Positions 18,332-27,481 of a stretch of DNA of 64,000 nucleotides are shown here, piece after piece. The stretch comes from Ensifer adhaerens. Lineage in GTDB: Bacteria; Pseudomonadota; Alphaproteobacteria; Rhizobiales; Rhizobiaceae. The position numbers were made by a program, and so were the translations under genes. Location: NCBI RefSeq assembly GCF_000697965.2, contig NZ_CP015880.1, positions 3,491,001-3,555,000 on the forward strand, in the 5' to 3' direction. Position 1 is the first letter of the stretch. The number at the start of each line of letters is the position of its first letter. The notes under the pieces were generated by a model. It saw only the letters and a program-made list of their open reading frames with translations. It ran no database searches and was not told the DNA's origin.

Positions 18332-19345
18332 ATGAAGACACGCAATCCCTATTACCAAGGTCCCGTCACCGATCATTTCGACGGCACCAGGTTCTTCAAT
18401 CCCGACGGCAAACCGCCCAAGGGCGCGGCAGATCTCCTGCGCTGGCAGTTCGGCAGCGGCAAGGTGCGCTGGCCCGCGCACAATCCAAGCCCGTTCGCGC
18501 CGGTGAAGCCTGAACTCAGCGTCGAAGGCGATCGCCTGCGCGTGACGATGGTCGGACACGCGACGCTGCTCATCCAGGTGCATGGGCTCAACATTCTCAC
18601 CGACCCCGTCTGGTCGCATCGCGCCAGCCCGTTTGCCTTTGCCGGCCCGCAGCGCCGCAACGCGCCCGGCATCGAACTCGACGACCTGCCGCCGATCGAC
18701 ATCGTGCTCGTCACCCACAATCACTACGACCACCTCGATGTCGAGACGCTGGCAGCCCTTCACGAGGAACATGCTCCCCGCATCGTCACGCCGCTCGGCA
18801 ACGACACGATCATCCGCCGCGCCGTTCCCGACGTCGAGATCGACGTGGTCGACTGGGGCGACCAGCTCGATTGCGGCGATGACGTCATTCTTCACGCCGA
18901 GCCCTGCCACCACTGGTCGGCGCGCGGCTCGCGCGACCGGCGCATGGCGCTCTGGGCCGCCTTCGTCGTGGAGACGCCGGCCGGCAAGATCTACCACGTC
19001 GGCGATACCGGCTTTCACGACGGCATCAACTATCGCGCCGCCCGCGAAAAACACGGCGCCTTCCGCCTCGCCAACCTGCCCTTCGGGGCCTACGAGCCGC
19101 GCTGGTTCATGCAGGACCAGCACCAGAACCCGGAGGAAGCCGTGCGCGGCATGGTCGATTGCGCCGCCGCCCATGTCGCCGGCCACCATTGGGGTACGTT
19201 TCGCCTGACCGACGAAGGCGTCGAAGAGCCGCGACAGGCGCTGGAACGGGCGCTCGATGCGGCGGGCATCGCCCGCAGCCGCTTCCGGCCGCTTCGCCCC
19301 GGCGAAATCTTCGATGTACCGACCGGCGGCGAGGGAGCCGAATAA
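18332..19345 (+). CDS. Metallo-beta-lactamase-fold hydrolase, NAPE-PLD-like
   Basis: The 337-residue protein has the zinc-binding motif THNHYDHLD (HxHxDH type), an upstream MVGHATLLIQ strand, and later metal ligands in HVGDTGFHDG and AGHHWGTFRL. The overall pattern resembles bacterial relatives of N-acyl-phosphatidylethanolamine phospholipase D, which act on lipid phosphodiesters; the real substrate is unknown. ATG 18332 (MKTRNPYYQG) is preferred over TTG 18302, since conservation normally begins there. It is divergent from a marR gene that may control it. Confidence 0.85.
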   Translation: MKTRNPYYQGPVTDHFDGTRFFNPDGKPPKGAADLLRWQFGSGKVRWPAHNPSPFAPVKPELSVEGDRLRVTMVGHATLLIQVHGLNILTDPVWSHRASPFAFAGPQRRNAPGIELDDLPPIDIVLVTHNHYDHLDVETLAALHEEHAPRIVTPLGNDTIIRRAVPDVEIDVVDWGDQLDCGDDVILHAEPCHHWSARGSRDRRMALWAAFVVETPAGKIYHVGDTGFHDGINYRAAREKHGAFRLANLPFGAYEPRWFMQDQHQNPEEAVRGMVDCAAAHVAGHHWGTFRLTDEGVEEPRQALERALDAAGIARSRFRPLRPGEIFDVPTGGEGAE

Positions 19346-19400
19346 AGGCGGCACTGGTATTTTCCGGGCTTTTCCGCCATATACAGCCCGAATGAAGGAT

Positions 19401-19423
19401 GGCCCGCCCGGAGCGGGCCCGTT
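19401..19423 (+). terminator. Hairpin upstream of dapF
   Basis: GGCCCGC / GCGGGCC stem (19401-19407 and 19413-19419) followed by cGTTT. It may end the metallo-hydrolase transcript or attenuate dapF; the T run is short. Confidence 0.45.
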
Positions 19424-19437
19424 TGGACAATCGCGAC

Positions 19438-20349
19438 ATGACCGACAACGTGCAATTTGCCAGGATGAACGGGCTTGGAAACAAGATCCTCGTCGTTGAC
19501 ATGCGCGGTCGGAAGGATCGGGTGACGCCGGCCGCTGCGATCGCGCTCAATGCCGATCCGGCAACCGCCTTCGACCAGATCATGGCGATCCACGACCCCA
19601 AGGCTCAGGGCACCGACGCCTGGATCGATATCGTCAATTGCGACGGCTCCATGGCCCAGGCCTGCGGCAACGGCACGCGCTGCGTCGTCCAGGCACTGGC
19701 CGCCGAAACCGGCAAGAAGGCCTTCACCTTCCAGACCATTGCAGGCATCCTCAACGCCACCGAGCATGAGGACGGCACGATCTCGGTCGACATGGGCAAG
19801 CCGGTCTTTGCCTGGGACAAGATCCCGCTTGCCGAGGAATTTGCCGATACGAGCCGCATCGAACTGCAGATCGGACCGATCGACAATCCCGTCCTGCACT
19901 CGCCCTCGGCCATGTCGATGGGCAATCCGCACGCCGTCTTCTGGGTCGACAAAGACCCGATGTCCTTCGATCTCGATCGTTTCGGCCCGCTGCTCGAAAA
20001 CCATCCGATGTTTCCCGAGCGCGCCAACATCACGCTGGCGCAGGTGCTTTCGCCCTCGTCGCTGCGCACCCGCACCTGGGAACGCGGCGCCGGGCTGACG
20101 CTTGCCTGCGGTTCGGCGGCTTGCGCGGCTGCGGTCAGCGCCGCGCGCACCGGCCGCACCGGCCGCAAGGTGGCGATCGACGTCGCATCCGCCCCTGCCC
20201 CGGCAAAGCTTACGATCGAATGGCGTGAGCACGACGATCATGTCGTCATGACGGGACCTGCCGAATGGGAATGGTCCGGCACGCTGAACCCGACGACCGG
20301 CAATTGGCAGCGCGACGAGGCCGAAGCGGGCGGAGCCCGGGCGCTTTGA
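19438..20349 (+). CDS. dapF: Diaminopimelate epimerase
   Basis: The 303-residue protein starts [17 protein letters not shown] and carries both active-site Cys motifs: [11 protein letters not shown] and LACGSAAC. It interconverts LL- and meso-diaminopimelate for lysine and peptidoglycan. ATG 19438 matches the conserved N-terminus; an upstream in-frame ATG at 19399 lies in the hairpin region. The stop codon overlaps the TTG start of mtaB (TTGA), so the two are probably translated as a coupled pair. Confidence 0.97.
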   Translation: MTDNVQFARMNGLGNKILVVDMRGRKDRVTPAAAIALNADPATAFDQIMAIHDPKAQGTDAWIDIVNCDGSMAQACGNGTRCVVQALAAETGKKAFTFQTIAGILNATEHEDGTISVDMGKPVFAWDKIPLAEEFADTSRIELQIGPIDNPVLHSPSAMSMGNPHAVFWVDKDPMSFDLDRFGPLLENHPMFPERANITLAQVLSPSSLRTRTWERGAGLTLACGSAACAAAVSAARTGRTGRKVAIDVASAPAPAKLTIEWREHDDHVVMTGPAEWEWSGTLNPTTGNWQRDEAEAGGARAL

Positions 20350-21620
20350 GCGGCGTCGAGGTCATAACCTTCGGCTGCCGTCTCAATACCTACGAATCCG
20401 AAGTGATGCGGGCGGAAGCCGAAAAGGCGGGGCTGAACAACGCCATCCTCGTCAACACCTGCGCCGTCACCGGCGAGGCGGTGCGCCAGGCGCGCCAGGC
20501 GATCCGCCGTGCCCGGCGCGACAATCCGCATGCCCGCATCATCGTCACCGGCTGCGCGGCGCAGACCGAAAAGGAGACCTTTGCCGAAATGGCCGAGGTC
20601 GACGCCGTGCTCGGCAACGAGGAGAAGCTGAAGAGCGCCTCCTATCGTTCACTGCCGGATTTCGGCGTCTCGGCGGAAGAAAAACTGCGGGTCAACGACA
20701 TCATGAGCGTGCGCGCCACCGCACCGCAGATGGTCAAGCACATCGATGGCCACGTGCGCGCCTTCATCCAGGTGCAGAACGGCTGCGACCACCGCTGCAC
20801 CTTCTGCATCATCCCCTATGGCCGCGGCAATTCCCGCTCCGTGCCGATGGGCGCCGTCGTCGACCAGGCGCGCAGGCTGGTCGAGAGCGGCTATTGCGAG
20901 ATCGTCTTGACCGGCGTCGATGCCACCAGCTACGGCGCCGACCTGCCGGGCACGCCGACCCTCGGGCTGCTCGCGAAGACGCTTCTGAAACAGGTTCCGG
21001 AAATCCGCCGCCTGCGGCTTTCCTCGATCGACGGCATCGAGGCCGACAAACACCTCTTCGACCTGATCGCCGACGAGGCGCGCTTCATGCCGCACCTGCA
21101 CCTGTCGCTGCAGCATGGCGACGACCTGATCCTGAAGCGCATGAAGCGCCGTCATTCGAGCGCCGACGCCCGCGCCTTTGCCGATCAGGTCCGGCGCTTG
21201 CGCCCCGATATCAGCCTCGGTGCCGATATGATCGCCGGCTTTCCGACCGAGACCGAAGAGATGTTCGAAAATGCCGCGAGCCTCGCCGAGGACTGCGGCA
21301 TCGCGCATCTGCACGTCTTTCCCTACAGCCCGCGTCCCGGCACGCCGGCGGCACGCATGCCGCAGCTCGACCGGGCGCTCGTCAAGGATCGTGCTGCGCG
21401 GCTTCGCGCCGTCGGCGCGACGCTCTACGCCCGCCACCTCGAAGGTATGGTCGGCAGCGAGCAGACGATCCTGGTCGAGAACAACGGGCTTGCCCACACA
21501 CAAAACTTCACGCTCGTCGACGCGGCTGACCTGACGCCCCGTGCGCTTGTCCCGGTCTCAATCACCGGCCACAATGGCAAGCATCTGACGATGCAGGTAA
21601 AACAGATGGCTGCGGCCTGA
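20346..21620 (+). CDS. mtaB: tRNA t6A37 methylthiotransferase MtaB
   Basis: The 424-residue protein has the N-terminal MTTase domain with Cys ligands in [21 protein letters not shown] and VTGCAAQ, a radical-SAM core with CDHRCTFC, and a C-terminal TRAM-like domain ([13 protein letters not shown]). It adds a methylthio group to t6A37 of tRNAs reading ANN codons. TTG 20346 is chosen because it overlaps the dapF stop by four bases and the conserved sequence VEVITFGCR begins right after it. ftsY follows 18 bases downstream. Confidence 0.94.
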   Translation: MSGVEVITFGCRLNTYESEVMRAEAEKAGLNNAILVNTCAVTGEAVRQARQAIRRARRDNPHARIIVTGCAAQTEKETFAEMAEVDAVLGNEEKLKSASYRSLPDFGVSAEEKLRVNDIMSVRATAPQMVKHIDGHVRAFIQVQNGCDHRCTFCIIPYGRGNSRSVPMGAVVDQARRLVESGYCEIVLTGVDATSYGADLPGTPTLGLLAKTLLKQVPEIRRLRLSSIDGIEADKHLFDLIADEARFMPHLHLSLQHGDDLILKRMKRRHSSADARAFADQVRRLRPDISLGADMIAGFPTETEEMFENAASLAEDCGIAHLHVFPYSPRPGTPAARMPQLDRALVKDRAARLRAVGATLYARHLEGMVGSEQTILVENNGLAHTQNFTLVDAADLTPRALVPVSITGHNGKHLTMQVKQMAAA

Positions 21621-21638
21621 TTTATGCGGAATTCCTGA

Positions 21639-23453
21639 ATGGCAATGGGTTTCATCAAGAGGATCTTCACCTTCGGCAAGGGCGCGGTGGAGGAAACGAA
21701 GCCGCCGGAAGGTGTACCGGAGGAGACGATCGTCTCTGCGCCCGAAGTCGAGGCGCAGCCGGAGCCGAGCTCCGAGGCGGTCGAACCGCCTGCCGCCGTT
21801 GCCGAGGCAGAGATCGTCGAAGAGAGCCCGGAAACCGCCTTCGAACCACCTGTCGACATCGAGACCCTGCCGTTGTCCGACGACGATCCGGTGCTTGGGG
21901 CCGAGATCGAGACGGCCGGTGGCCCGGCCTCCGACGACGCCGAAGAGCTGGCGCGCGACGAAGCCGCCCCGGTCGAAGCTGTGGTAACGCCGGCCGAGAC
22001 TGAAGCCGCGATACCCCCCTCTGTCCCTTCGGGACATCTCCCCCACAAGGCGGGAGAGCAGACGGAGACCAAGGCCACAGCTGAGGAAGCAACAGCTGCC
22101 ACCGAGACTGCGGCGCCTGTTGCGCACAAGGCGCCTGCTCCCTCCGATGAGATCATCGTAGCCTCCCGCGAGGCCGAAATCGTCGAGAGAATCGAAGAAG
22201 CTGCTGACGATGCCGAACCCACGGCAAGCGACGTCACGACTGCCGAAGCAGACGAGGTCACGCCAACCGAAACGCTTGCTTCCGAACTCGAGAGCGAGCC
22301 CAGCGTGATCTCCGCCCCTGTGGGGGAGATGCCCGGCAGGGCAGACGGGGGTGAAGCCGCAGCCCTCCGCGAAAGCATCGAGACCGCAGAAGCCAACGCA
22401 GCAGAAGCCGCCACCGACGTCGCGCCGACCGAGACAGCAGAGGCCGAGCCCACCGCTACGCCCGCTTTGCCCAAGGGCTTCTCCGCCACCGAGCGCAAGC
22501 CCAAGGAAGAACCCGTCGCCGCGCCGAAGGAAAAGCTCAGCTGGTACCAGCGCCTGCGCCGCGGCCTCGCGCGCACCTCATCGCAACTGACCGGCCAGAT
22601 CGCCAGCCTGTTTACCAAGCGCAAGCTCGACGAAGCGACGCTGCAGGATCTCGAAGACCTGTTGATCCAGGCCGACCTCGGCGTCGAAACGGCGATGCGC
22701 ATCACCGACACGCTCGCCTCGGAACGCTACGGCAAGGATGTCTCGGGCGAGGACGTGTCGCGCATCATGGCCGGCGAGATCACCAAGGTGCTTTCGCCCG
22801 TCGCCAAGCCGCTGGAACTCGATCTCAGCCACAAGCCGCACGTGATCCTGGTGGTCGGCGTCAACGGCACCGGCAAGACCACGACGATCGGCAAGCTCGC
22901 CGCCAAGCTTTCCGGCGCGGGCCTGAAAGTCATGCTCGCCGCCGGTGACACCTTCCGGGCCGCGGCAATCGAGCAGCTGAAGATCTGGGCCGAGCGCACC
23001 AACTCAGAAATCGTCTCGTCCAAACTCGGCGCCGATGCCGCTGGCCTTGCCTATGAGGCTTTCCAGCAGGCGCGCGAGAAGAAGTCCGACGTCCTGATCA
23101 TCGACACCGCCGGCCGCCTGCAGAACAAGGCGGAACTGATGGCCGAACTCGAAAAGATCGTGCGCGTGCTCGGCAAGCTCGATCCGGATGCACCGCACAC
23201 CGTGCTGCAGACGCTCGACGCCACCACCGGCCAGAACGCGCTGCAGCAGGTCGAGATCTTCCGCAACGTCGCCGGCGTCAGCGGGTTGATCATGACCAAG
23301 CTCGACGGCACGGCGCGCGGCGGCATCCTCGTCGCCATCTCCGCCAAGCACAAGTTGCCGGTCTATTTCATCGGCGTCGGCGAAGGGATCGACGATCTCG
23401 AGCCGTTCGAAGCCAAGGATTTTGCCGAGGCGATCGCCGGCGTTGCCGCCTGA
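21639..23453 (+). CDS. ftsY: Signal recognition particle receptor FtsY with long acidic N-terminus
   Basis: The 604-residue protein has a basic amphipathic start (MAMGFIKRIFTFGKG) for membrane contact, a low-complexity Glu/Ala/Pro region (about 18-295), an N domain (about 300-395) and a G domain with GVNGTGKTT (407-415), DTAGR (489-493) and TKLDGTARGG. It docks Ffh-ribosome complexes at the membrane. Two stretches of the acidic region, residues about 124-145 and 223-240, are encoded by inverted copies of a palindromic repeat and break the local composition with Pro, His and Gly. E. coli FtsY is 497 residues. The start could also be ATG 21645. Confidence 0.97.
   Translation: MAMGFIKRIFTFGKGAVEETKPPEGVPEETIVSAPEVEAQPEPSSEAVEPPAAVAEAEIVEESPETAFEPPVDIETLPLSDDDPVLGAEIETAGGPASDDAEELARDEAAPVEAVVTPAETEAAIPPSVPSGHLPHKAGEQTETKATAEEATAATETAAPVAHKAPAPSDEIIVASREAEIVERIEEAADDAEPTASDVTTAEADEVTPTETLASELESEPSVISAPVGEMPGRADGGEAAALRESIETAEANAAEAATDVAPTETAEAEPTATPALPKGFSATERKPKEEPVAAPKEKLSWYQRLRRGLARTSSQLTGQIASLFTKRKLDEATLQDLEDLLIQADLGVETAMRITDTLASERYGKDVSGEDVSRIMAGEITKVLSPVAKPLELDLSHKPHVILVVGVNGTGKTTTIGKLAAKLSGAGLKVMLAAGDTFRAAAIEQLKIWAERTNSEIVSSKLGADAAGLAYEAFQQAREKKSDVLIIDTAGRLQNKAELMAELEKIVRVLGKLDPDAPHTVLQTLDATTGQNALQQVEIFRNVAGVSGLIMTKLDGTARGGILVAISAKHKLPVYFIGVGEGIDDLEPFEAKDFAEAIAGVAA
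22014..22064 (+). repeat. Rhizobial palindromic repeat, copy 1, inside ftsY
   Basis: A C-rich left part (CCCCCTCTGTCCC), the short palindrome GTCCCttcGGGAC, the core CATCTCCCCCACA, then a G-rich part (GGCGGGAGA). It resembles mosaic palindromes common between rhizobial genes, but here it is read through in frame as AIPPSVPSGHLPHKAGEQTE. Confidence 0.7.
22306..22352 (-). repeat. Rhizobial palindromic repeat, copy 2, inverted, inside ftsY
   Basis: The minus strand reads CCCCCGTCTGCCC, GCCCtgccGGGC, then the same 13-base core CATCTCCCCCACA as copy 1 and GGGGCGGAGA. It lies about 240 bases from copy 1 in opposite orientation. The plus-strand frame is VISAPVGEMPGRADGGEA. Confidence 0.7.
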
Positions 23454-23462
23454 CGGGACGAT

Positions 23463-23490
23463 CGGGCCTGCGCGTAGTTACGCCGGCCCG
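23463..23490 (+). terminator. Hairpin after ftsY
   Basis: CGGGCC.GCGTA pairs with TACGC.GGCCCG with a small bulge. Only scattered Ts follow, so it may be a weak terminator or a processing hairpin before yciB. Confidence 0.4.
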
Positions 23491-23525
23491 TTGCCTTGAT
23501 ATGGTTTTGCCGCAAAGCTGGTGTT

Positions 23526-24194
23526 ATGAGCAGCAGGTACATGCAGAAACAGGACCCCCAGATGTCGTCGATCGAGGCTGCCAAGCCGCAGAAGGAAGTC
23601 AGCCCCTTGCTCAAGTTGGTGCTGGAGCTTGGGCCGCTGATGGTCTTCTTCTTTGCCAATTCGCGTGGCGAATGGTTGGCCGGGCATTTTCCGGCGCTCG
23701 CCGAACTCGGCGGTCCGATCTTCATCGCCACCGGCCTGTTTATGGCCGCGACCGCAATCGCGCTTGCCGTCTCCTGGGTGCTGACCCGCACCCTGCCGAT
23801 GATGCCGCTGATTTCGGGCATCGTCGTCTTCGTCTTCGGCGCGCTGACGCTCTGGCTGCAGAACGACACCTTCATCAAGATGAAGCCGACGATCGTCAAC
23901 ACGCTGTTCGGCACGATCCTGCTCGGCGGCCTGCTGTTCGGCAAGTCGCTGCTCGGCTACGTCTTCCACTCCGCCTTCAAGCTGGATGAGGCCGGCTGGC
24001 GCAAGCTGACGCTGCGCTGGGGCCTGTTCTTCCTGGTCCTCGCCGTGCTCAACGAAGTGGTCTGGCGCTCGTTCACGACCGATTTCTGGGTCGCCTTCAA
24101 GGTCTGGGGCACGATGCCGATCACCATTCTCTTTACGCTCGCCCAGATGCCGCTGATCATGAAACACTCGCTTGACCAGGAGAACGCCGAGTGA
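23526..24194 (+). CDS. yciB: Septation-associated inner-membrane protein YciB (IspZ family)
   Basis: The protein has up to 222 residues, with the family signature [17 protein letters not shown], about five membrane helices, and [16 protein letters not shown] plus [16 protein letters not shown] in the second half. YciB proteins are integral membrane proteins tied to envelope integrity and septation. ATG 23526, 23541 and 23562 are all in frame; 23562 has an AGGA eight bases upstream and may be the true start. The stop overlaps the next gene by four bases (GTGA), implying coupled translation. Confidence 0.9.
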   Translation: MSSRYMQKQDPQMSSIEAAKPQKEVSPLLKLVLELGPLMVFFFANSRGEWLAGHFPALAELGGPIFIATGLFMAATAIALAVSWVLTRTLPMMPLISGIVVFVFGALTLWLQNDTFIKMKPTIVNTLFGTILLGGLLFGKSLLGYVFHSAFKLDEAGWRKLTLRWGLFFLVLAVLNEVVWRSFTTDFWVAFKVWGTMPITILFTLAQMPLIMKHSLDQENAE

Positions 24195-24784
24195 GCACGA
24201 TGCTCGAGGAGAATGACAGCCGCAACCGGCACGCACTCCTCTGGCTCGCCGCCTGTTTTGCTGTTCTCATCATCCAGATGGTCACCCAACATCTGATGGG
24301 TCGCCTCTGGATCTGCGAATGCGGCTACGTCAAACTGTTCGAGCCCGTGGTCAAATCCAGCGGCAACTCGCAGCATATCGCCGACTGGTACACACCGTCG
24401 CACATCATCCACGGCTTCCTGTTCTACGGCCTCGGCCATCTGCTCCTGCGCGGCAAGCCGCTGACGGCAAAGCTCTTCCTTGGGACCGTGATCGAATCCG
24501 CCTGGGAGATCGCCGAAAACACGCCGATGGTGATCAACCGCTACCGCTCGGCAACGATTTCGCTCGACTATTTCGGCGACAGCATCTTGAATTCGACGAT
24601 GGATACACTGGCCATGGCCGCCGGCTTCCTGTTTGCCGCCCGCATGCCCGTCTGGCTGACCGTAACGGTCGCCATCGTCTTCGAGCTCTTCACCGGCTGG
24701 CTGATCCGCGACAATCTCACGCTCAACGTACTGATGCTCGTCTGGCCGCTTGATGCGGTCAGGGACTGGCAGGCGGGGATTTAA
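24191..24784 (+). CDS. DUF2585 (UPF0314) membrane protein
   Basis: The 197-residue protein has about four to five membrane helices and the conserved blocks [53 protein letters not shown] and [11 protein letters not shown]. The family is restricted mainly to Alphaproteobacteria and has no assigned function; the invariant Cys-Glu-Cys and His residues suggest a metal or active site, which is inference. GTG 24191 overlaps the yciB stop, so it is co-translated with a septation-linked protein. A pair of rhizobial repeats follows. Confidence 0.9.
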   Translation: MSTMLEENDSRNRHALLWLAACFAVLIIQMVTQHLMGRLWICECGYVKLFEPVVKSSGNSQHIADWYTPSHIIHGFLFYGLGHLLLRGKPLTAKLFLGTVIESAWEIAENTPMVINRYRSATISLDYFGDSILNSTMDTLAMAAGFLFAARMPVWLTVTVAIVFELFTGWLIRDNLTLNVLMLVWPLDAVRDWQAGI

Positions 24785-24807
24785 GCGGGCTTCGGTCGCC
24801 GTCGCAG

Positions 24808-24855
24808 CCCCTCATCCCGCATCCGCGACCTTCTCCGGCAGATGGGGCGAAGGGA
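24808..24855 (+). repeat. Rhizobial intergenic palindromic element (RIME-like), copy 1
   Basis: CCCCTCATCC..., ACCTTCTCC, then GGGGCGAAGGGA matches the general pattern of repeats scattered between rhizobial genes. It is somewhat degenerate. Confidence 0.65.
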
Positions 24856-24960
24856 CTTGAGGCACTCACTTCATTCCACGACTGCCCGGCAGGGAAGGCA
24901 CGGTTTTACGCCGTCGATGCGATGCGAGAGTTTAGGGCAACCGAGCGCTACGTGTCTTCT

Positions 24961-25003
24961 TCGCCCCGCTTGCGGGCAGAAGGAGCCGGCAGGCGGATGA
25001 GGA
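24961..25003 (-). repeat. RIME-like intergenic element, copy 2 (inverted)
   Basis: The minus strand reads TCCTCATCCGCCTGCCGGC, CTCCTTCTGCC, then the hairpin CCCGCaagCGGGG and CGA. It is the same family as the copy 105 bases away, in opposite orientation, closer to the usual consensus. Confidence 0.7.
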
Positions 25004-25045
25004 GCAAATCCCTCCCATCCGAATGAGAGCTAATGCCGGGAGCGG

Positions 25046-25654
25046 TTACGAACCCGCAGTCGCCTTTTCGATCGCCGGCAGCAGACCCGTCTTCACGCTG
25101 TTTTCGTCGAACGGGCCGACGCGCTTGTAGAGGATCGTGCCGTCAGCGCCGACGAGATAGGATTCCGGAATACCGTAGACGCCCCAATCGATCGCCGCCT
25201 TGCCGCGCGGGTCGACGCCGATGGCGGAGAAGGGATTGCCGAGTTCGCCGAGAAACCTGAGCGCGTTTTCGTTCTGGTCCTTGTAGTTGATACCGACGAC
25301 GGTCAGCCGCGGATCCTTCGACAGTTCCAGGATGAAGGGATGCTCCTGCCGGCAAGGCACGCACCAGGAGGCCCAGATGTTGACGAGCGTCAGCTTGCCC
25401 TTGATCGCCGCATCGGTCAAAGCCGGCATCGGGTGGCCATCGCGCGTCGCACCTTCGAGCGCCGGCATGTCGAGTTTCGGCGCCTTGGTGCCGATCAGCG
25501 CGGAGGGGATTTCGCTCACGTCCTTGCCGGAATTGAGCTGGCTCCAGAAGATCGCCGCAAGCCCGGCGAAGATGACGAGCGGCAGCGCCGCCAGCACGAA
25601 ACGCATGGGGCCGGGTTTGCGCTCCTCGTTACCCGGAGCGGGTGCGCTGCTCAT
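25046..25654 (-). CDS. ccmG: Thiol:disulfide interchange protein CcmG/DsbE (CycY)
   Basis: The 202-residue protein has one N-terminal membrane anchor (about 18-38) and a periplasmic thioredoxin domain with active site WCVPC (Cys98, Cys101) and later GIPESYLVGADG with the cis-Pro neighbourhood. It keeps apocytochrome c haem-binding cysteines reduced during c-type cytochrome maturation. Its ATG overlaps the ccmD stop by four bases (ATGA). Confidence 0.95.
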   Translation of the reverse strand: MSSAPAPGNEERKPGPMRFVLAALPLVIFAGLAAIFWSQLNSGKDVSEIPSALIGTKAPKLDMPALEGATRDGHPMPALTDAAIKGKLTLVNIWASWCVPCRQEHPFILELSKDPRLTVVGINYKDQNENALRFLGELGNPFSAIGVDPRGKAAIDWGVYGIPESYLVGADGTILYKRVGPFDENSVKTGLLPAIEKATAGS

Positions 25655-25827
25655 CGTGTTTCTCCGAAAGCCGGTTCGGCCGAGCGCCGGCGGATGCCTG
25701 CGGCTTCGAGTTCGGTGAGTTCACGCCGGCGGGCACGACCGTCGAGCACGACCCAGGCAATCAGACCGAGGACCGTCAGCGTGGCTATTCCATAGCTCGT
25801 GAAAACGTAGGCGGCGTGGCTCATCAT
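25651..25827 (-). CDS. ccmD: Haem exporter protein CcmD (CycX)
   Basis: The 58-residue protein has a single membrane helix (IATLTVLGLIAWVVL) preceded by SHAAYVFTSYG, the conserved CcmD N-terminus, and a charged cytoplasmic tail (RARRRELTELEAAG). CcmD helps release holo-CcmE from CcmC. It is easily missed because it lies inside a longer open frame, but both ends overlap neighbours by ATGA (ccmC stop at 25824-25826, ccmG start at 25652-25654), which fixes its limits. Confidence 0.92.
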   Translation of the reverse strand: MMSHAAYVFTSYGIATLTVLGLIAWVVLDGRARRRELTELEAAGIRRRSAEPAFGETR

Positions 25828-26594
25828 TGTGCGCGGGCTCCCCGTCCGGCAGCACGGGCCGCAAGGCGCCTGAGCGCCGTGACGCGCCGGCGCAGGATTT
25901 CGTTGCGCATGGCGGCGATGTGCAGCGTGAAGAACAGCAGCGTGAAGGCTATCGCCATCACGATCAGTGGCCACAGGAACTCCGGATCGATCGTCGGTCC
26001 GTCGAGCCGCATGACGCTCGCCGGCTGATGCAGCGTGTTCCACCACTCGACCGAGAACTTGATGATCGGGATGTTGACGAAGCCGACGAGAACCAGAATG
26101 GCCGAAACCTTGGAGGACCGCGCCGGATCGTCGATCGCGCGGTTGAGCGCCATCAGTCCGAGATACATCAGGAACAGCACGAAGACCGAGGTCAGCCGCG
26201 CATCCCAGACCCACCAGGTGCCCCACATCGGCTTGCCCCAGAGCGAGCCGGTGACGAGCGCCAGGAAGGTGAAACAGGCGCCGATCGGGGCTGCCGCGCG
26301 CGAGGAGACGTCGGCAAGCGGATGGCGCCAGACGAGCGTACCGAGAGCTGCCAAGGCCATCACCGAATAGCACATCATCGACAGCCAGGCCGCGGGCACG
26401 TGCACATACATGATGCGCACCGTTTCGCCCTGCTGGTAATCGCCTTCCGTCGTGAAGGAAAGCCAGACGCCGGCAACGAAGAACAGCGCCGTCAGCCCGG
26501 AAAGCCAGGGCAACAAACGGTCGGCCAGCGCCAGGAACCGCGTCGGGTTGGCGAGATCGCTGAATTTGCGGATGGCCAGGCTGTTTTCGCTCAT
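25824..26594 (-). CDS. ccmC: Haem exporter permease CcmC
   Basis: The 256-residue membrane protein of about six helices contains the tryptophan-rich haem-handling motif MWGTWWVWDARLTS and flanking His residues (MYVHVPAAWLSM, VEWWNTLHQPASV). It loads haem onto CcmE in the periplasm. ATG 26594 gives the usual length. It is 164 bases downstream of ccmB, an unusually wide gap for this operon. Confidence 0.95.
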   Translation of the reverse strand: MSENSLAIRKFSDLANPTRFLALADRLLPWLSGLTALFFVAGVWLSFTTEGDYQQGETVRIMYVHVPAAWLSMMCYSVMALAALGTLVWRHPLADVSSRAAAPIGACFTFLALVTGSLWGKPMWGTWWVWDARLTSVFVLFLMYLGLMALNRAIDDPARSSKVSAILVLVGFVNIPIIKFSVEWWNTLHQPASVMRLDGPTIDPEFLWPLIVMAIAFTLLFFTLHIAAMRNEILRRRVTALRRLAARAAGRGARAQ

Positions 26595-26758
26595 GGTCGC
26601 TCTTTAGCGCTTAAGGCGCCCGCCTGCAATTGATCCGCGTCAATCGCCCGATCACGATCGAGTTGGAACGCGGATCATAAATGTTATCGATCTGAACAGC
26701 TTAGCGACAAATCCATGGGAATGCCGCAAACACTTTCGCCCGTTCTGGCCCGATTGCG

Positions 26759-27418
26759 TCAATCGGACGCGTGCCGAAGTGCTGCGGCGGCGGCAACCGG
26801 GCCGATGACGGCGAAGAACAGGGTGATTGCCGCAAGGATCATCAAAGGTGGCAGGAACGGCGCCGGATCCTCGATCGCCGCATAGACAGCGCTGACACCG
26901 AAGATCAGCACCGGGATCGCCAACGGCAGTACAAGGATCGAAACCAGCAGCCCGCCACGCGGCAGCGACACGGCAACGGCCGCCCCCACTGCACCGATGA
27001 AGGTGATCGCCGGCGTGCCGATCAGAAGCGTCAGCATGGTGGCGCCGATGGCGATCTCGCTCATGTTCATGAAGAGGCCGAGCAGCGGCGAGGCGATCAC
27101 CAGCGGCAGGCCGGTCGCCGCCCAATGCGCCGCACATTTGACGAAGACGGTGAAAAGCAGCGGCGTTTCCTGCATCAGCATCAGGTCGAGCGAGCCGTCG
27201 TCGCGCTCCGCCTGGAACAGCCGGTCGAGGCCGAGCAGCGAGGCGAGCAGCGCGCCGATCCACAGGATCGCCGGACCGATGCGCGAAAGCAGGTTCAGGT
27301 CGGGACCGACACCGAAGGGAATGACTGCCACCACAGTCATGAAGAAGAGCACGCCGATCATCGCCCCGCCGCCGGCGCGGATCGACAGTTTGAGATCGCG
27401 GAAAAAGAGCGCGATCAT
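26759..27418 (-). CDS. ccmB: Haem ABC exporter permease CcmB
   Basis: The 219-residue protein has about six membrane helices; typical parts are FFRDLKLSIRAGGG at the N-terminus and LLGLDRLFQAERDDGSLDLMLM, the conserved cytoplasmic loop that meets CcmA. CcmA and CcmB form the ATP-driven complex that drives haem release from CcmE. It is 63 bases after ccmA. Confidence 0.95.
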   Translation of the reverse strand: MIALFFRDLKLSIRAGGGAMIGVLFFMTVVAVIPFGVGPDLNLLSRIGPAILWIGALLASLLGLDRLFQAERDDGSLDLMLMQETPLLFTVFVKCAAHWAATGLPLVIASPLLGLFMNMSEIAIGATMLTLLIGTPAITFIGAVGAAVAVSLPRGGLLVSILVLPLAIPVLIFGVSAVYAAIEDPAPFLPPLMILAAITLFFAVIGPVAAAAALRHASD

Positions 27419-27481
27419 AGCGGCAACCTCCGGATCGGCACGCGCGCGTTTTCCGACAATGGGCTTCCAGGCATTGCGACC

